From: Paracoccaceae bacterium
GTDB taxonomy: Bacteria; Pseudomonadota; Alphaproteobacteria; Rhodobacterales; Rhodobacteraceae
Length of the DNA stretch: 41,152 bases
Direction of reading: 5' to 3'
Assembly (NCBI GenBank): GCA_024226455.1
Contig: JAAELR010000208.1
Location: 1 to 41,152 of the forward strand
Notes under the pieces: generated by a model
What the model saw: only the letters and a program-made list of their open reading frames with translations
Databases searched by the model: none
Told to the model about the DNA's origin: nothing
Part shown: piece by piece, positions 17,056 to 25,508 of the stretch
Layout: every line of letters begins with the position of its first letter
Numbering within the stretch: position 1 is the first letter of the stretch
Position numbers and translations under genes: made by a program

Positions 17056-18027
17056 ATGCTGAAGCGGATGGAAAAGGACGTATTCCTAGCAACCGGCCGT
17101 CGGGTGATCGCGACCGAGGCCGAGGCGTTGCGTCTGCTGACCGATACGCTGGACGGGGCCTTTGCCGACGCGGTGGAACTGCTGCTGGCAGCCCGGGGCC
17201 GGGTAATCATTTCCGGCATGGGCAAGTCCGGCCATATCGCCCGCAAGATCGCCGCGACGCTGGCCAGCACTGGCACACCAGCGCATTTCGTGCACCCTGC
17301 CGAGGCCAGCCATGGCGATCTGGGCATGATGGCGCAGGGCGATGTGGGGCTTGTGCTGTCAAACTCGGGCGAGACGCCCGAACTGGCCGATCTGGTGGCT
17401 TATACGCGCCGCTTTGGGATATCGCTGATCGGCGTCGCGGGCCGGGCCGACAGCACGCTGCTGAGGCAATGCGACGTAAAACTGGTGCTGCCGCCGGCAC
17501 AAGAAGCCTGCCAGACCGGTATCGTCCCCACCACCTCGACCACGATGACACTTGCCCTCGGCGACGCCCTGGCCATCGCATTGATGGAGCATCGCCAGTT
17601 CACGCCAGAGCGGTTCCGCGTGTTTCATCCCGGCGGAAGGCTGGGCGCGCGGCTGGCCCGGGTGCACGACCTGATGCACCGCGATCTGCCGCTGGCCAGC
17701 GCCGATACGCCAATGACCGACGTGCTGCTGGTGATGAGCCAGAAGGGATTCGGCGTCGTCGGCGTGCAGGATGCTGAAGGCGGTCTTGCCGGCGTCGTCA
17801 CGGACGGCGACCTAAGGCGCCACATGGTCGGCTTGCTGGACCTTACCGCAGGAGACGTCATGACCGCCGACCCACGAACCATCGGCCCCGACGTTCTGGC
17901 CGAAGAGGCAGTGGCGATGATGAACGACAGCCGTATCACTTGCCTTTTTGTGGTTGATCCGGCGCAAAGCCGCCATGCGGTCGGCATCCTGCATGTGCAT
18001 GACTGTCTGCGGGCGGGTATCGTCTAG
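17056..18027 (+). CDS. kdsD: D-arabinose 5-phosphate isomerase (KpsF/GutQ family)
   Basis: This 323-residue protein has a SIS sugar-phosphate isomerase domain (about residues 45-180: IISGMGKSGHIARKIAATLASTGTPA and SNSGETPEL) followed by two CBS domains (MTDVLLVMSQKGFGVVGV and VMTADPRTIGPDVLAEEAV). It converts ribulose 5-phosphate to arabinose 5-phosphate, the first step to the lipopolysaccharide sugar Kdo. Placement directly before lptC-lptA-lptB fits an LPS role. lptC follows after 3 bp. Confidence 0.92.
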   Translation: MLKRMEKDVFLATGRRVIATEAEALRLLTDTLDGAFADAVELLLAARGRVIISGMGKSGHIARKIAATLASTGTPAHFVHPAEASHGDLGMMAQGDVGLVLSNSGETPELADLVAYTRRFGISLIGVAGRADSTLLRQCDVKLVLPPAQEACQTGIVPTTSTTMTLALGDALAIALMEHRQFTPERFRVFHPGGRLGARLARVHDLMHRDLPLASADTPMTDVLLVMSQKGFGVVGVQDAEGGLAGVVTDGDLRRHMVGLLDLTAGDVMTADPRTIGPDVLAEEAVAMMNDSRITCLFVVDPAQSRHAVGILHVHDCLRAGIV

Positions 18028-18030
18028 GGC

Positions 18031-18639
18031 ATGATCGTCCACGACAATACCTACTCCCGCGCGGTCGCCTGGCTGAAGATCTTGCTGCCACTGCTGGCGC
18101 TGGCGATCCTGTCCACCCTGTTTCTTGTCGCCCGCACCGTCACCCCTGCACAAGACTTGCCCTTTGCCGATGTCGACATTGAAGAACTGGCCAGTGAACA
18201 AGGCATCGGCAAGCCCAACTATGCCGGCGTTACTGGCGACGGGGCCGCGATTGCACTAACCGCCGAAAGCGCCATGCCCGACCCCGACAATCCTGAACGC
18301 CTAACAGGAACTGGCATCCGCGCAGGCATCGAAAGGCCCGGGGGCACCCGCATCGACGTCACCGCTGCCACCATGCTGCTGGATCATTCGGCGCGGGTCG
18401 CCGGGCTTGGCGGTGGGGTCGAGATCGAAACCACCGACGGATATACGCTGCGCACCAAATCGATCGAGTTCGCGCTCGAAACCACTCACGTATCGTCGAA
18501 TCACCACACCACGCTGACCGGCCCGTTGGGCCGGGTTTCAGCCGAAAGCTTTGTGCTGACGGATGAAAACCGGGGGTTGCGCCCCTACGTCCTGGTTTTC
18601 AAAGGCAGTGTGAAACTGATATACGACCCAGAACAATGA
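18031..18639 (+). CDS. lptC: LPS export protein LptC
   Basis: This 202-residue bitopic protein has a single membrane segment near the N-terminus (ILLPLLALAILSTLFLVA, about residues 17-34) and a periplasmic beta-jellyroll (YAGVTGDGAAIALTAESA onward). It links the LptB-FG transporter in the inner membrane to LptA and passes LPS outward. Identity rests on topology, length and position between kdsD and lptA, since LptC sequences diverge strongly. Confidence 0.85.
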   Translation: MIVHDNTYSRAVAWLKILLPLLALAILSTLFLVARTVTPAQDLPFADVDIEELASEQGIGKPNYAGVTGDGAAIALTAESAMPDPDNPERLTGTGIRAGIERPGGTRIDVTAATMLLDHSARVAGLGGGVEIETTDGYTLRTKSIEFALETTHVSSNHHTTLTGPLGRVSAESFVLTDENRGLRPYVLVFKGSVKLIYDPEQ

Positions 18640-18648
18640 GGAACCAGA

Positions 18649-19164
18649 ATGATCCTTAGAACGGCTATTCGGCTGACGGCGGTCTGCGCCTGCCTCTTGA
18701 TGCTGACCACCGGCGGCGCGCTGGCCCAGGGGACATCCGTCTCGCTTGGGGTCGAAAACCATGACAGTTCGGTCCCGCTCGAGATCACTTCCGAAGAGCT
18801 GGACCTTGACCAGACAAACGGCAACGCGACCTTCGTAGGCGATGTGATCGCCCGCCAGGCCGGGATTACCATGACATGCGACAGGATGCTGGTCGAATAC
18901 GAACCCAACCCGGAAACCGGCAAGAACGAGATCCAGGTGATCCGCATGTTCGGTGGCGTGACCTTCGCCAGCGCCGAGGAGGCGGCGGAATCACATCAGG
19001 CGGTCTATACACTGGCCAACGAAATCATGGTGATGACCGGAAACGTGCTGGTAACCCAGGGGTCAACCGCTCTCAGCTCTGACAGACTTACCTATAACCT
19101 CGACACTGGCGAAGGACTCATGGAAGGCAACGTCAAGACCATCCTGCAGCAGGGCAGCAACTGA
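18649..19164 (+). CDS. lptA: LPS periplasmic bridge protein LptA
   Basis: This 171-residue protein has a signal peptide cleaved after GGALA (about residue 26) and an OstA-like fold: LEITSEELDLDQTNGNATFVGDVIARQAGITMTCDRM and LTYNLDTGEGLMEGNV are the repeated beta-strand motifs. It polymerises across the periplasm to carry LPS from LptC to LptD. A GAGGAACC ribosome-binding site precedes the ATG. Its TGA overlaps the lptB ATG by 1 bp, so the two are coupled. Confidence 0.9.
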   Translation: MILRTAIRLTAVCACLLMLTTGGALAQGTSVSLGVENHDSSVPLEITSEELDLDQTNGNATFVGDVIARQAGITMTCDRMLVEYEPNPETGKNEIQVIRMFGGVTFASAEEAAESHQAVYTLANEIMVMTGNVLVTQGSTALSSDRLTYNLDTGEGLMEGNVKTILQQGSN

Positions 19165-19925
19165 TGCCGGGCGGTCCCGAGCTTGTTGTCACAGAGGGCC
19201 AGTCCGGCCTGCATGTCACCAATCTGCGCAAGAGCTACCGCAAGAAGCCGGTGATCCGCGATGTCAGCATCGATCTTGGGCGCGGCGAGGTGGTGGCGCT
19301 GCTCGGGCCCAACGGATCTGGAAAGACCACAACCTTTTACGCCATCGCCGGGCTGATCAGCCCCGAGGGCGGACAGGTTATGATCGACGGGCGCGACGTG
19401 ACCTGGCTGCCGATGTACCGCCGCGCCAAGATGGGCATCGGCTATCTGCCGCAAGAGGTCTCGATCTTTCGCGGTCTCAACGTCGAAAACAATATCCTGG
19501 CGATTCTCGAGATTTCGATCCCAAACAAGGTGCAGCGCCGTGAAAGGCTGGAGGAGCTGCTGAGCGAGTTTTCCATCAGCCACCTGCGCCGCGCCTCTGC
19601 CCTGTCGCTTTCGGGGGGCGAGCGCCGCAGGGTCGAGATTGCGCGATGTCTTGCCGCAGACCCGAAATACCTGCTGCTTGATGAGCCCTTCGCGGGCGTC
19701 GATCCGATTGCCGTCGGCGAGATCCGCGGCCTGGTCGCGGATCTGAGAAACCGCGGCATCGGCGTATTGATCACCGACCACAACGTGCGTGAAACTCTTG
19801 AAATCGTTGACCGGGCCTACATCTTGCATGATGGTATGGTGCTGATGAGCGGCACCACAGACGAGGTGGTAAGAGATGAAAACGTTCGCCGTGTCTATCT
19901 GGGGCAAAGTTTCAGGATCTCGTGA
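19164..19925 (+). CDS. lptB: LPS export ABC transporter ATPase LptB
   Basis: This is a 253-residue ABC ATPase with Walker A GPNGSGKTT (48-56), Q-loop GYLPQEVSIFRGLNV, signature LSLSGGERRRVEIARCL, Walker B YLLLDEPFAGVD and switch His in LITDHNVRETLE. Pairing with the LptF/LptG permeases, it drives LPS extraction from the inner membrane. The YLPQEVSIFRGLNVENN segment is characteristic of LptB. In many alphaproteobacteria rpoN follows; here hpf follows after about 250 bp. Confidence 0.95.
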   Translation: MPGGPELVVTEGQSGLHVTNLRKSYRKKPVIRDVSIDLGRGEVVALLGPNGSGKTTTFYAIAGLISPEGGQVMIDGRDVTWLPMYRRAKMGIGYLPQEVSIFRGLNVENNILAILEISIPNKVQRRERLEELLSEFSISHLRRASALSLSGGERRRVEIARCLAADPKYLLLDEPFAGVDPIAVGEIRGLVADLRNRGIGVLITDHNVRETLEIVDRAYILHDGMVLMSGTTDEVVRDENVRRVYLGQSFRIS

Positions 19926-19971
19926 CCCGGCCGGGCCGGTCTATCGGATGATCGATGTCGCGGGCAAAGAA

Positions 19972-20005
19972 ATCGGGGCTCTGTGCATTGACAGACGCCC
20001 CCGAT
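19972..20005 (+). other. Hairpin downstream of lptB
   Basis: ATCGGGG (19972-19978) pairs with CCCCGAT (19999-20005), and inside it TCTGT (19980-19984) pairs with ACAGA (19991-19995) around a 6-nt loop, giving 12 pairs with a small internal bulge. No U-tract follows, so it may be a weak terminator or a 3'-end stabiliser for the lpt mRNA. Confidence 0.45.
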
Positions 20006-20070
20006 GTATTCCCAAATGGCGGGGATGCGGGATTTATCGCACCTCACTCCCGCGCAATGGATTTTTTCCC

Positions 20071-20099
20071 TTGCGCAATACCCGCCGCGTAGGTTTAGA
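20071..20099 (+). promoter_or_regulatory. Predicted promoter of hpf-ptsN
   Basis: TTGCGC (20071-20076), 17 bp and TTTAGA (20094-20099) form a plausible sigma70-like promoter with a leader of about 70 nt before hpf. The -35 hexamer is also one arm of an inverted repeat, GCGCAA (20052-20057) with TTGCGC. A second overlapping inverted repeat, GCGGGA (20027-20032) with TCCCGC (20048-20053), adjoins it. Both could be protein sites; the DNA alone does not say. Confidence 0.45.
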
Positions 20100-20178
20100 G
20101 ACGGCGAAGTTTCACCTTACCGATCGCGGACGACCCGGCGGGAAGCCGACGGCGGTTGCGTAGCCCGAAGGAGCCAGA

Positions 20179-20748
20179 ATGCAGTACCAGATCAGCGGAA
20201 AGCAAATCGATATCGGTGACGCCCTTCAGACCCATGTCAAGGACGAGCTGGGGTCGATCATCGGGAAATATGCCGAACGGCCGACCGACGCCCATGTCAC
20301 CTTTTCCCGCGCCGGGCATGAGTTTGTCTGCGAGACCATCGTGCACCTGTCTACCGGCCTCACCGCCCAGGCCCGCGGTCATGCCCACGACATCTATGCC
20401 GCCTTCGATCAGGCCGGCGAGAAGATGGAAACCCAACTGCGCCGCTACAAGCGCCGGTTGAAAGATCACCATAAAGAGCGCGCGACCCCAGTTGAACACT
20501 TTGGCGCGTCCTATAATATCCTGGCCGGATCAGAGGACGCACAGGAACCCGAGACGCTGCAACCGATCATCGTGGCCGAGATGGAAGCCAGGATCCCTTC
20601 TTTGTCGGTCGGCGAAGCGGTGATGCAGATGGAACTGGCCGGCGCGCCGGTCTTGGTCTTCCGCAACGAAGGCCATCCCGAGGTCAACGTGGTCTACCGC
20701 CGCGAAGACGGTAACATCGGCTGGATCGACCCCAGCAGCGAAGACTGA
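20179..20748 (+). CDS. hpf: Long-form ribosome hibernation promoting factor
   Basis: This 189-residue protein has an N-terminal S30AE/YfiA domain (MQYQISGKQIDIGDALQTHVKDELGSIIGKYAERP) and a C-terminal dimerisation domain (RIPSLSVGEAVMQMELAGAPVLVFRNEGHPEVNVVYRREDGNIGWID). Long HPF joins two 70S ribosomes into inactive 100S particles in starvation. A strong GAAGGAG ribosome-binding site is present. The likely separate promoter upstream and ptsN 39 bp downstream suggest a two-gene unit. Confidence 0.95.
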   Translation: MQYQISGKQIDIGDALQTHVKDELGSIIGKYAERPTDAHVTFSRAGHEFVCETIVHLSTGLTAQARGHAHDIYAAFDQAGEKMETQLRRYKRRLKDHHKERATPVEHFGASYNILAGSEDAQEPETLQPIIVAEMEARIPSLSVGEAVMQMELAGAPVLVFRNEGHPEVNVVYRREDGNIGWIDPSSED

Positions 20749-20787
20749 AATCGACGGCTGCCCGCCGTATAGAACAAGCAGAGGCCC

Positions 20788-21249
20788 ATGGAGCTTTCTT
20801 CAATCATCAGGCCTGAGGCGATCAGGCTTGTCAGCAACGTGACAAGCAAAAAGCGGCTGTTCCAGGATCTTGGAGAGCTTGCCTCTGACGTTTACGGCGT
20901 GACCCACCAGGAAGCCATCGACGCGCTGATGGACCGTGAGTCGCTGGGGCCGACCGGTGTTGGCAAGGGCATCGCGCTGCCGCATGCCCGCCTGCCGGGG
21001 CTGAAAGAGGTGATCGGCGTGTTCTTCCGGCTGGAGAAGCCGCTGGAATTTGATGCGGTCGATCGCCAACCGGTCGACCTGATCTTTGCGTTGTTGGCGC
21101 CGAGCGAATCAGGAGTTGAGCATTTGAAGGCGCTGGCGCTGGTGTCGCGCACGCTGCGCGACGCAAGTATCTGCGCCAAGCTGCGGTCCAATGTCGACGA
21201 GGCAACGCTTTACGCGGTACTGACCGAACTGGCCTCTGAAGCCGCCTGA
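20788..21249 (+). CDS. ptsN: Nitrogen PTS EIIA component (EIIA-Ntr)
   Basis: This 153-residue PTS EIIA domain has the phosphorylated His66 in GKGIALPHARLPGL. It receives phosphate from EI-Ntr/NPr and acts as a regulator rather than a sugar carrier, touching nitrogen, potassium or stringent-response control in different bacteria. The gene order hpf-ptsN is conserved in proteobacteria. An AGAGG ribosome-binding site lies 4 nt before the ATG. Confidence 0.93.
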   Translation: MELSSIIRPEAIRLVSNVTSKKRLFQDLGELASDVYGVTHQEAIDALMDRESLGPTGVGKGIALPHARLPGLKEVIGVFFRLEKPLEFDAVDRQPVDLIFALLAPSESGVEHLKALALVSRTLRDASICAKLRSNVDEATLYAVLTELASEAA

Positions 21250-21292
21250 CACCGGACACCACCCGCCGCTGGGCGCGGCCCGACCGCGAGAA

Positions 21293-21308
21293 AGGCCCGC
21301 GAGGGCCT
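21293..21308. terminator. Short hairpin between convergent ptsN and sulfotransferase genes
   Basis: AGGCCC (21293-21298) and GGGCCT (21303-21308) close a GCGA tetraloop between two convergent stop codons. There is no U-tract on the plus side; on the minus side the stem is followed by TTCTCGCGG. Probably a weak or factor-assisted terminator for both genes. Confidence 0.5.
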
Positions 21309-21317
21309 GACAAGCGG

Positions 21318-22745
21318 CTACAGGTCGAGCGGTCGGAAACCGAACATCAGATAGTCCTTGCGATACGCCGCCTGAACGGCCTCTTCGACCGCGTCGTCGT
21401 AGATCTCGGCCAGCGACACCGGCGCATCGTGGGGTTCGTCCGGTACGCTTGGGGGGTCCATGCCGATCTGTTTGGCAAGTTGTTCCAGCCCCATCTCGAG
21501 GCTGTCTTCACGCAACACCATGTCCGGGATCAGAACGGTGGCAAGCCCATGCAGCACCTCTGTCTGCGACGCCCAGGCCGCGTCCACCCGCACCCCGGTT
21601 TGTCCACCCAGGTTGCCCTGAACGAATTTGGTGAAGGCCAGAAAAGCCTCGCGGTGCTGGCCCACGCTATAGCTCTCATCGGGCGTATCCTCGGGGATCG
21701 GCAGGCCATAGCTGTTGCGTAGCGCTGTGCGCATGTCCCAGTAAGTGTCCGGCCCGTGGCACAGGATGTGATTGACAAACGCCCGGTGCAGCCGTGCCAC
21801 CGGGTGGCGTAGCACGGTGAAGCTGCGATTGCCGGGGTGCCTACGCTTCCACTGGCGCAAGGTCTTCTGGTTGAACCCCTTCAGCAGCCCGGCCTTGTCG
21901 TCGCCATCCAGCGCGGCCAGCCAGGAATGGATGCACGCGCCAGGTCCAGCCTTGATGGGTTGGTAGAGCACCGGAGCCTTCGCGGCGGCGACATAACTGG
22001 GCACAGTGGCGGCCCGGCGGGGTTCGAAGTTCGGGGTACGGGTCAGGTCGAAGCGGTCGATCCGCGCCAGCGCCGCCTGCATGTCCTCGAAATTCGCTAC
22101 TTTGTCCTCCAGTGGTGCAGGGTTTTGCACCTTGGTGCGCTTGGATGTGTGGTCCTTGCTGTGCGAAACCCCCAGATAGGCCGCCAGCCCGTCCAGCACC
22201 TCCAGGTCGCGCAGATCGTCATAGCCGATATAGTACGCTGTCTGGCCCGTGGTTTGCATGCCCCGCAATAGCCGTAGCTGGAATTCCTGCAGCCGATCCA
22301 GATGCTGTTCGAACTCATCTCGGTCAAAGGTGATCTGCGCGGTCCTGGCGCCCTTCATGTTCGACAGCCGCCACTGCCCGGTTGCCGCCGCGATCTTTCG
22401 CGAGACATAGCTGTCGACCGGGTTGCGCGTCAGCACGATCTTGCCGCAGCGCGGATCGGCCAGGGTCATTTCCAGAATGCGCGGGTCGTGATCGTGAAAG
22501 AACCGGAACCCCGGCAGACCTTTGGTCCGCGAGCGCATCCGGTCAAGCAGGATCTCGGGGTTGCCATCGCGTTCTTCGATGCTCACCCCCAGCATCTCAT
22601 GTTTCTTGGCGCCGCCCATGAAAACCGGGTTGAACGCCTCGCCATAGCAATGCAGATCGGGATATTCGTTGATGTTCTCTTCGAGAAAATTCGATCCGGT
22701 TCGCATCGCTGCGTAGATCGTGAAATAGTCAAACCTATTGCTCAT
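21318..22745 (-). CDS. NodH-like sulfotransferase with two sulfotransferase domains
   Basis: This 475-residue protein seems to hold two PAPS-dependent sulfotransferase domains. Domain 1 has the 5'-phosphosulfate loop AAMRTGSNFLEE (12-23) and 3'-phosphate motif KIVLTRNPVDSYVSRK (102-117), as in NodH/Stf0-type enzymes. Domain 2 has YQPIKAGPGACIHSWL (261-276) in the first position and FTVLRHPVARLHRAFVN (309-325) in the second. It would sulfate a sugar of a surface polysaccharide or glycolipid. It is last in the minus-strand glycosyltransferase block, 6 bp after the GlcNAc-transferase. cysQ at the head of the block would clear the PAP by-product. Confidence 0.8.
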   Translation of the reverse strand: MSNRFDYFTIYAAMRTGSNFLEENINEYPDLHCYGEAFNPVFMGGAKKHEMLGVSIEERDGNPEILLDRMRSRTKGLPGFRFFHDHDPRILEMTLADPRCGKIVLTRNPVDSYVSRKIAAATGQWRLSNMKGARTAQITFDRDEFEQHLDRLQEFQLRLLRGMQTTGQTAYYIGYDDLRDLEVLDGLAAYLGVSHSKDHTSKRTKVQNPAPLEDKVANFEDMQAALARIDRFDLTRTPNFEPRRAATVPSYVAAAKAPVLYQPIKAGPGACIHSWLAALDGDDKAGLLKGFNQKTLRQWKRRHPGNRSFTVLRHPVARLHRAFVNHILCHGPDTYWDMRTALRNSYGLPIPEDTPDESYSVGQHREAFLAFTKFVQGNLGGQTGVRVDAAWASQTEVLHGLATVLIPDMVLREDSLEMGLEQLAKQIGMDPPSVPDEPHDAPVSLAEIYDDAVEEAVQAAYRKDYLMFGFRPLDL

Positions 22746-22751
22746 GCTGCG

Positions 22752-24452
22752 CTACTTTTTCACCAGATAGGGTTTGCGCCGCCGGCGCGGGGTCTCGGGC
22801 ATAGTGTCGCCGCTGGGGAAATCTCCCATCAGATGCGGATGCATGCCCTGGTTCTTGAGGTTCTGCAGGAACTGGCCGAACCCGGTCAGATCGACCATGC
22901 GCGGTGCCTCGGTCAGCCGACGCAGGTTGCGCGGGCCGATCTCGTCGATGACGGTTTGCAGCGGCTCCATCGGGCTTTCGATGAAATCAGCCATGCTCCA
23001 AATCCGCACCCGCGCCTTGGTGTGGGGCGAGCGCAGAACGCCGAGATGCTTGGCCTCGATCTTCTGCAACCGGGCGGCCTCTTTGCGGATCTCGGTGAAA
23101 TTGCGGTTTGAGTGGAATAGGGGCACCGCCCAGGCCCCAGAGATCACCGAGATCTGCGCGTTGCTGTCGGCGGCCACGAACCAGTCGAAGCCCTGGGTGT
23201 CGCGCGGGCCGTACTGGAAACATTGGTGCTCTCCACGTGTGTTCCAGATCAGGTTGGTAAGAAAGGATTTCGGGTTGTAGTCGCGCAGCATGGCTCTGTC
23301 GCTAAGTGCGCCGCTGAACACTTTCTGGCGGCCCGCGAATTCCACCTTGCCCGGCGCGAACAGTGCGCCATGTACCCGGGCGCCGACCATCTTGCCAAGC
23401 CAGTCCTCGAATTCCTCAAAAAGATCGGCAAAGCCTTCGAACACCGAATAGGGCGCGCAGGTCTTGCCATTTTCCCAGCCCGCGTTCGGGAACCTGCTTT
23501 GCATGTAAAGTCCCGGGCGCCCTCGCGTGCGCCGGTCGACCGCCTTGGCAAAGATGCGATCGATCTTGCCCGGGTTCGGCTCTGCACCGATCATAATGTC
23601 GGGGTTGTCGGACAGGAACGTATCATAAAGCCGGTTGGCACGCGGCCAGATCTTGCGCGCCACAAAACAGTTCGATCTGCGCAACAGCTGCAGGTGATCG
23701 TCATAGAAGATGTGTGGTTTGCCCTGGAAATCGAACTTGCTCAGCGTCAGCGAGCGGCTTTCGATATTGCTGGAATAAAGCCGCACCAGGGTCTGGTAAT
23801 AGCTCTCGTCAGGGATCCAGACCCGCCTGAAATACGCGTCATAGTCCGAGCGGTCCGGATCCTCTAGTATCGCCGACAGGGTCTGCCGGGTCAGGCACCA
23901 CCACTGGCTGCCCAGATGCGGCACCAGCCCCACGGGGATCTTGCGCCTGAACCCCAGCCGCCGCTGCAGCCGTACATAACCGTCAAAGAACTTGCGCTGC
24001 TTCTTCCACGAGAACGGAAAGCGCAGCGTGAAACGCTCGGCGTCCAGCCCGCCCACCGTCCAGGGCACATCCTCCGTGGTTACCGACTCGATGAAATTCG
24101 TCATTGGTCGGTCTTCGAGATACTGTTTCAGTTCGTCCACCGGTCTCAGGGGCAGACAGGAGCCCGAGGCCAGGTAGACATGCCGCACATCGGCAAACTC
24201 TGCCAGCATCAGTTCCGACGCGCCTTGCGAGGCGGCAACCATGTTCCAGGTGCCCCACTCACAGCGGTGACGCTTGGAAAACCGCACATTATCCAGCTTG
24301 CCCAGCCGCTCGGTGAAATCGGTGTGATCGGGGCGGCTGACCTGGGTGTCGATATGGATCACCACCGGGCAACCATGCGCCGACCAGTGCCGCGCCACCT
24401 GCTCGGCACGGTCCAGCGCCTCGTGCACCAGCATGACGATGCCGACGGTCAT
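22752..24452 (-). CDS. Core-2/I-branching beta-1,6-N-acetylglucosaminyltransferase-like protein with C-terminal extension
   Basis: This is a 566-residue protein. The first 300 or so residues match the core-2/I-branching (GT14) family: MTVGIVMLVHEALDRAEQVARHW, VVIHIDTQVS, HVYLASGSCLPLRPVDEL and LGSQWWCLTRQTLSAIL. About 230 further residues (from near 330, ...RRTRGRPGLYMQSRFPNAGWENGKTCAPYSVF...) form a separate domain; I recall a domain of unknown function described for Rhodobacteraceae members but cannot verify that. The start ATG 24450-24452 overlaps the upstream stop by 4 bp; an in-frame extension to 24761 lies inside the upstream gene. It probably adds a branching GlcNAc or similar sugar. 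Confidence 0.8.
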   Translation of the reverse strand: MTVGIVMLVHEALDRAEQVARHWSAHGCPVVIHIDTQVSRPDHTDFTERLGKLDNVRFSKRHRCEWGTWNMVAASQGASELMLAEFADVRHVYLASGSCLPLRPVDELKQYLEDRPMTNFIESVTTEDVPWTVGGLDAERFTLRFPFSWKKQRKFFDGYVRLQRRLGFRRKIPVGLVPHLGSQWWCLTRQTLSAILEDPDRSDYDAYFRRVWIPDESYYQTLVRLYSSNIESRSLTLSKFDFQGKPHIFYDDHLQLLRRSNCFVARKIWPRANRLYDTFLSDNPDIMIGAEPNPGKIDRIFAKAVDRRTRGRPGLYMQSRFPNAGWENGKTCAPYSVFEGFADLFEEFEDWLGKMVGARVHGALFAPGKVEFAGRQKVFSGALSDRAMLRDYNPKSFLTNLIWNTRGEHQCFQYGPRDTQGFDWFVAADSNAQISVISGAWAVPLFHSNRNFTEIRKEAARLQKIEAKHLGVLRSPHTKARVRIWSMADFIESPMEPLQTVIDEIGPRNLRRLTEAPRMVDLTGFGQFLQNLKNQGMHPHLMGDFPSGDTMPETPRRRRKPYLVKK

Positions 24453-25459
24453 GCCCAGTTGCCCTTGGACATCAGGCCCAGAATCTCCAACTGGCGCCAG
24501 TTTATGTATTTTTCGGACCACTTGCACCAAAGGTCCGGGTTGTCCTTTAGATGTTTGTGGTAGGCCTTGTATTCGTGACTCGCTGCATAGTGTTGCTTGC
24601 GGATCAGTTCCTCTGCCGCCTTGGTGCCGAACGTATCGAGGAACTTGGCGTGCAGCAGGCAGCCAGACGCTTTCTCTCCGCCCCACTCGTCGAAGGTCTG
24701 GTTCAGCCCGCGCGGCAGGACCATGTGGGTGGAGCTGACATAGGCATAGTCGCGGTGCCATTTGACCAGCGGGATCTTGTTCAGAGCCGGCGCCCGCTCT
24801 GGCCGGTCATGAAAGAACGACCGCGCCCGAGGACCGCCCTGGATCCAGAGATTGCCGAATTTGGTGTTCTTGCTGACCGTGTAGTTGCCACTGTCGAACC
24901 AGTTGGCAATCTCAAGCGGGTTCTGCCCCTCGGCGTAGGGGAAGGTGTTGATCGGCCCTTTGGGGTACATGTCCAGCAGCATCGCGCTGAATGATCTGAT
25001 AGATGAGGCGTCGAGCCAGTCGGTCAATGCGCGGATCGGTCGAGTGTCGCAGAACGGGTAGATCAGGAATTCGTCGACATCCACCACCAGCGTCCAGTGT
25101 TGGTGGCCGTATCTCGACTGCAGCCAGTTCAGCCAATCGGCCCCGAACCGGGCCCGCTTGTAACTGGCGCCGGTCGACCAGATCGAAACGTCGGGCTGCT
25201 CGGTCAGGTATTCCAGCGATCCGTCATCAGAGCCATTGTCCACGATCAGGAAATGGTTGACCCCCATGTCGCGGTAGTAGCGCAGGAAGTATTCCAACCG
25301 GATCTTCTCATTTCGCAGCGTGGAAAAGACCAGCATGTCATCGGGCGCGATCTGGCCAGTGCGGTTCTGAACGGCAGACAGATCACGGCGCTTGCGGAAG
25401 GCGCGGATACGCCACCGCTTGCGCTGCAATCGAAGCCTGTATGACCGCAAGGCGCCCAC
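24449..25459 (-). CDS. Family 2/92-like glycosyltransferase
   Basis: This 336-residue protein has a GT-A fold. LVFSTLRNEKIRLEYFLRYYRDMGVNHFLIVDNGSDDGSLEYL (from about residue 43) is the nucleotide-sugar half typical of the Glyco_tranf_2_4/GT92 group, and WTLVVDVDEFLIYP holds the DxD metal site. The basic N-terminus (RLRLQRKRWRIRAFRKRR) suggests peripheral membrane contact. It is coupled to the branching transferase by a 4-bp overlap. Donor and acceptor are unknown; the block points to exopolysaccharide or LPS-like glycan. Confidence 0.8.
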   Translation of the reverse strand: MGALRSYRLRLQRKRWRIRAFRKRRDLSAVQNRTGQIAPDDMLVFSTLRNEKIRLEYFLRYYRDMGVNHFLIVDNGSDDGSLEYLTEQPDVSIWSTGASYKRARFGADWLNWLQSRYGHQHWTLVVDVDEFLIYPFCDTRPIRALTDWLDASSIRSFSAMLLDMYPKGPINTFPYAEGQNPLEIANWFDSGNYTVSKNTKFGNLWIQGGPRARSFFHDRPERAPALNKIPLVKWHRDYAYVSSTHMVLPRGLNQTFDEWGGEKASGCLLHAKFLDTFGTKAAEELIRKQHYAASHEYKAYHKHLKDNPDLWCKWSEKYINWRQLEILGLMSKGNWA

Positions 25460-25508
25460 TAGTGTTCCTCTGGCAGAGGTTTCAACCGATGCTCCGAGCC
25501 GGTCGGTA

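Noticed and set aside
24453-24761. In-frame N-terminal extension of the branching GlcNAc-transferase
   Set aside because: It lies wholly inside the upstream glycosyltransferase gene, and the family N-terminus MTVGIVMLVHE starts at 24452 with an ATGA overlap.
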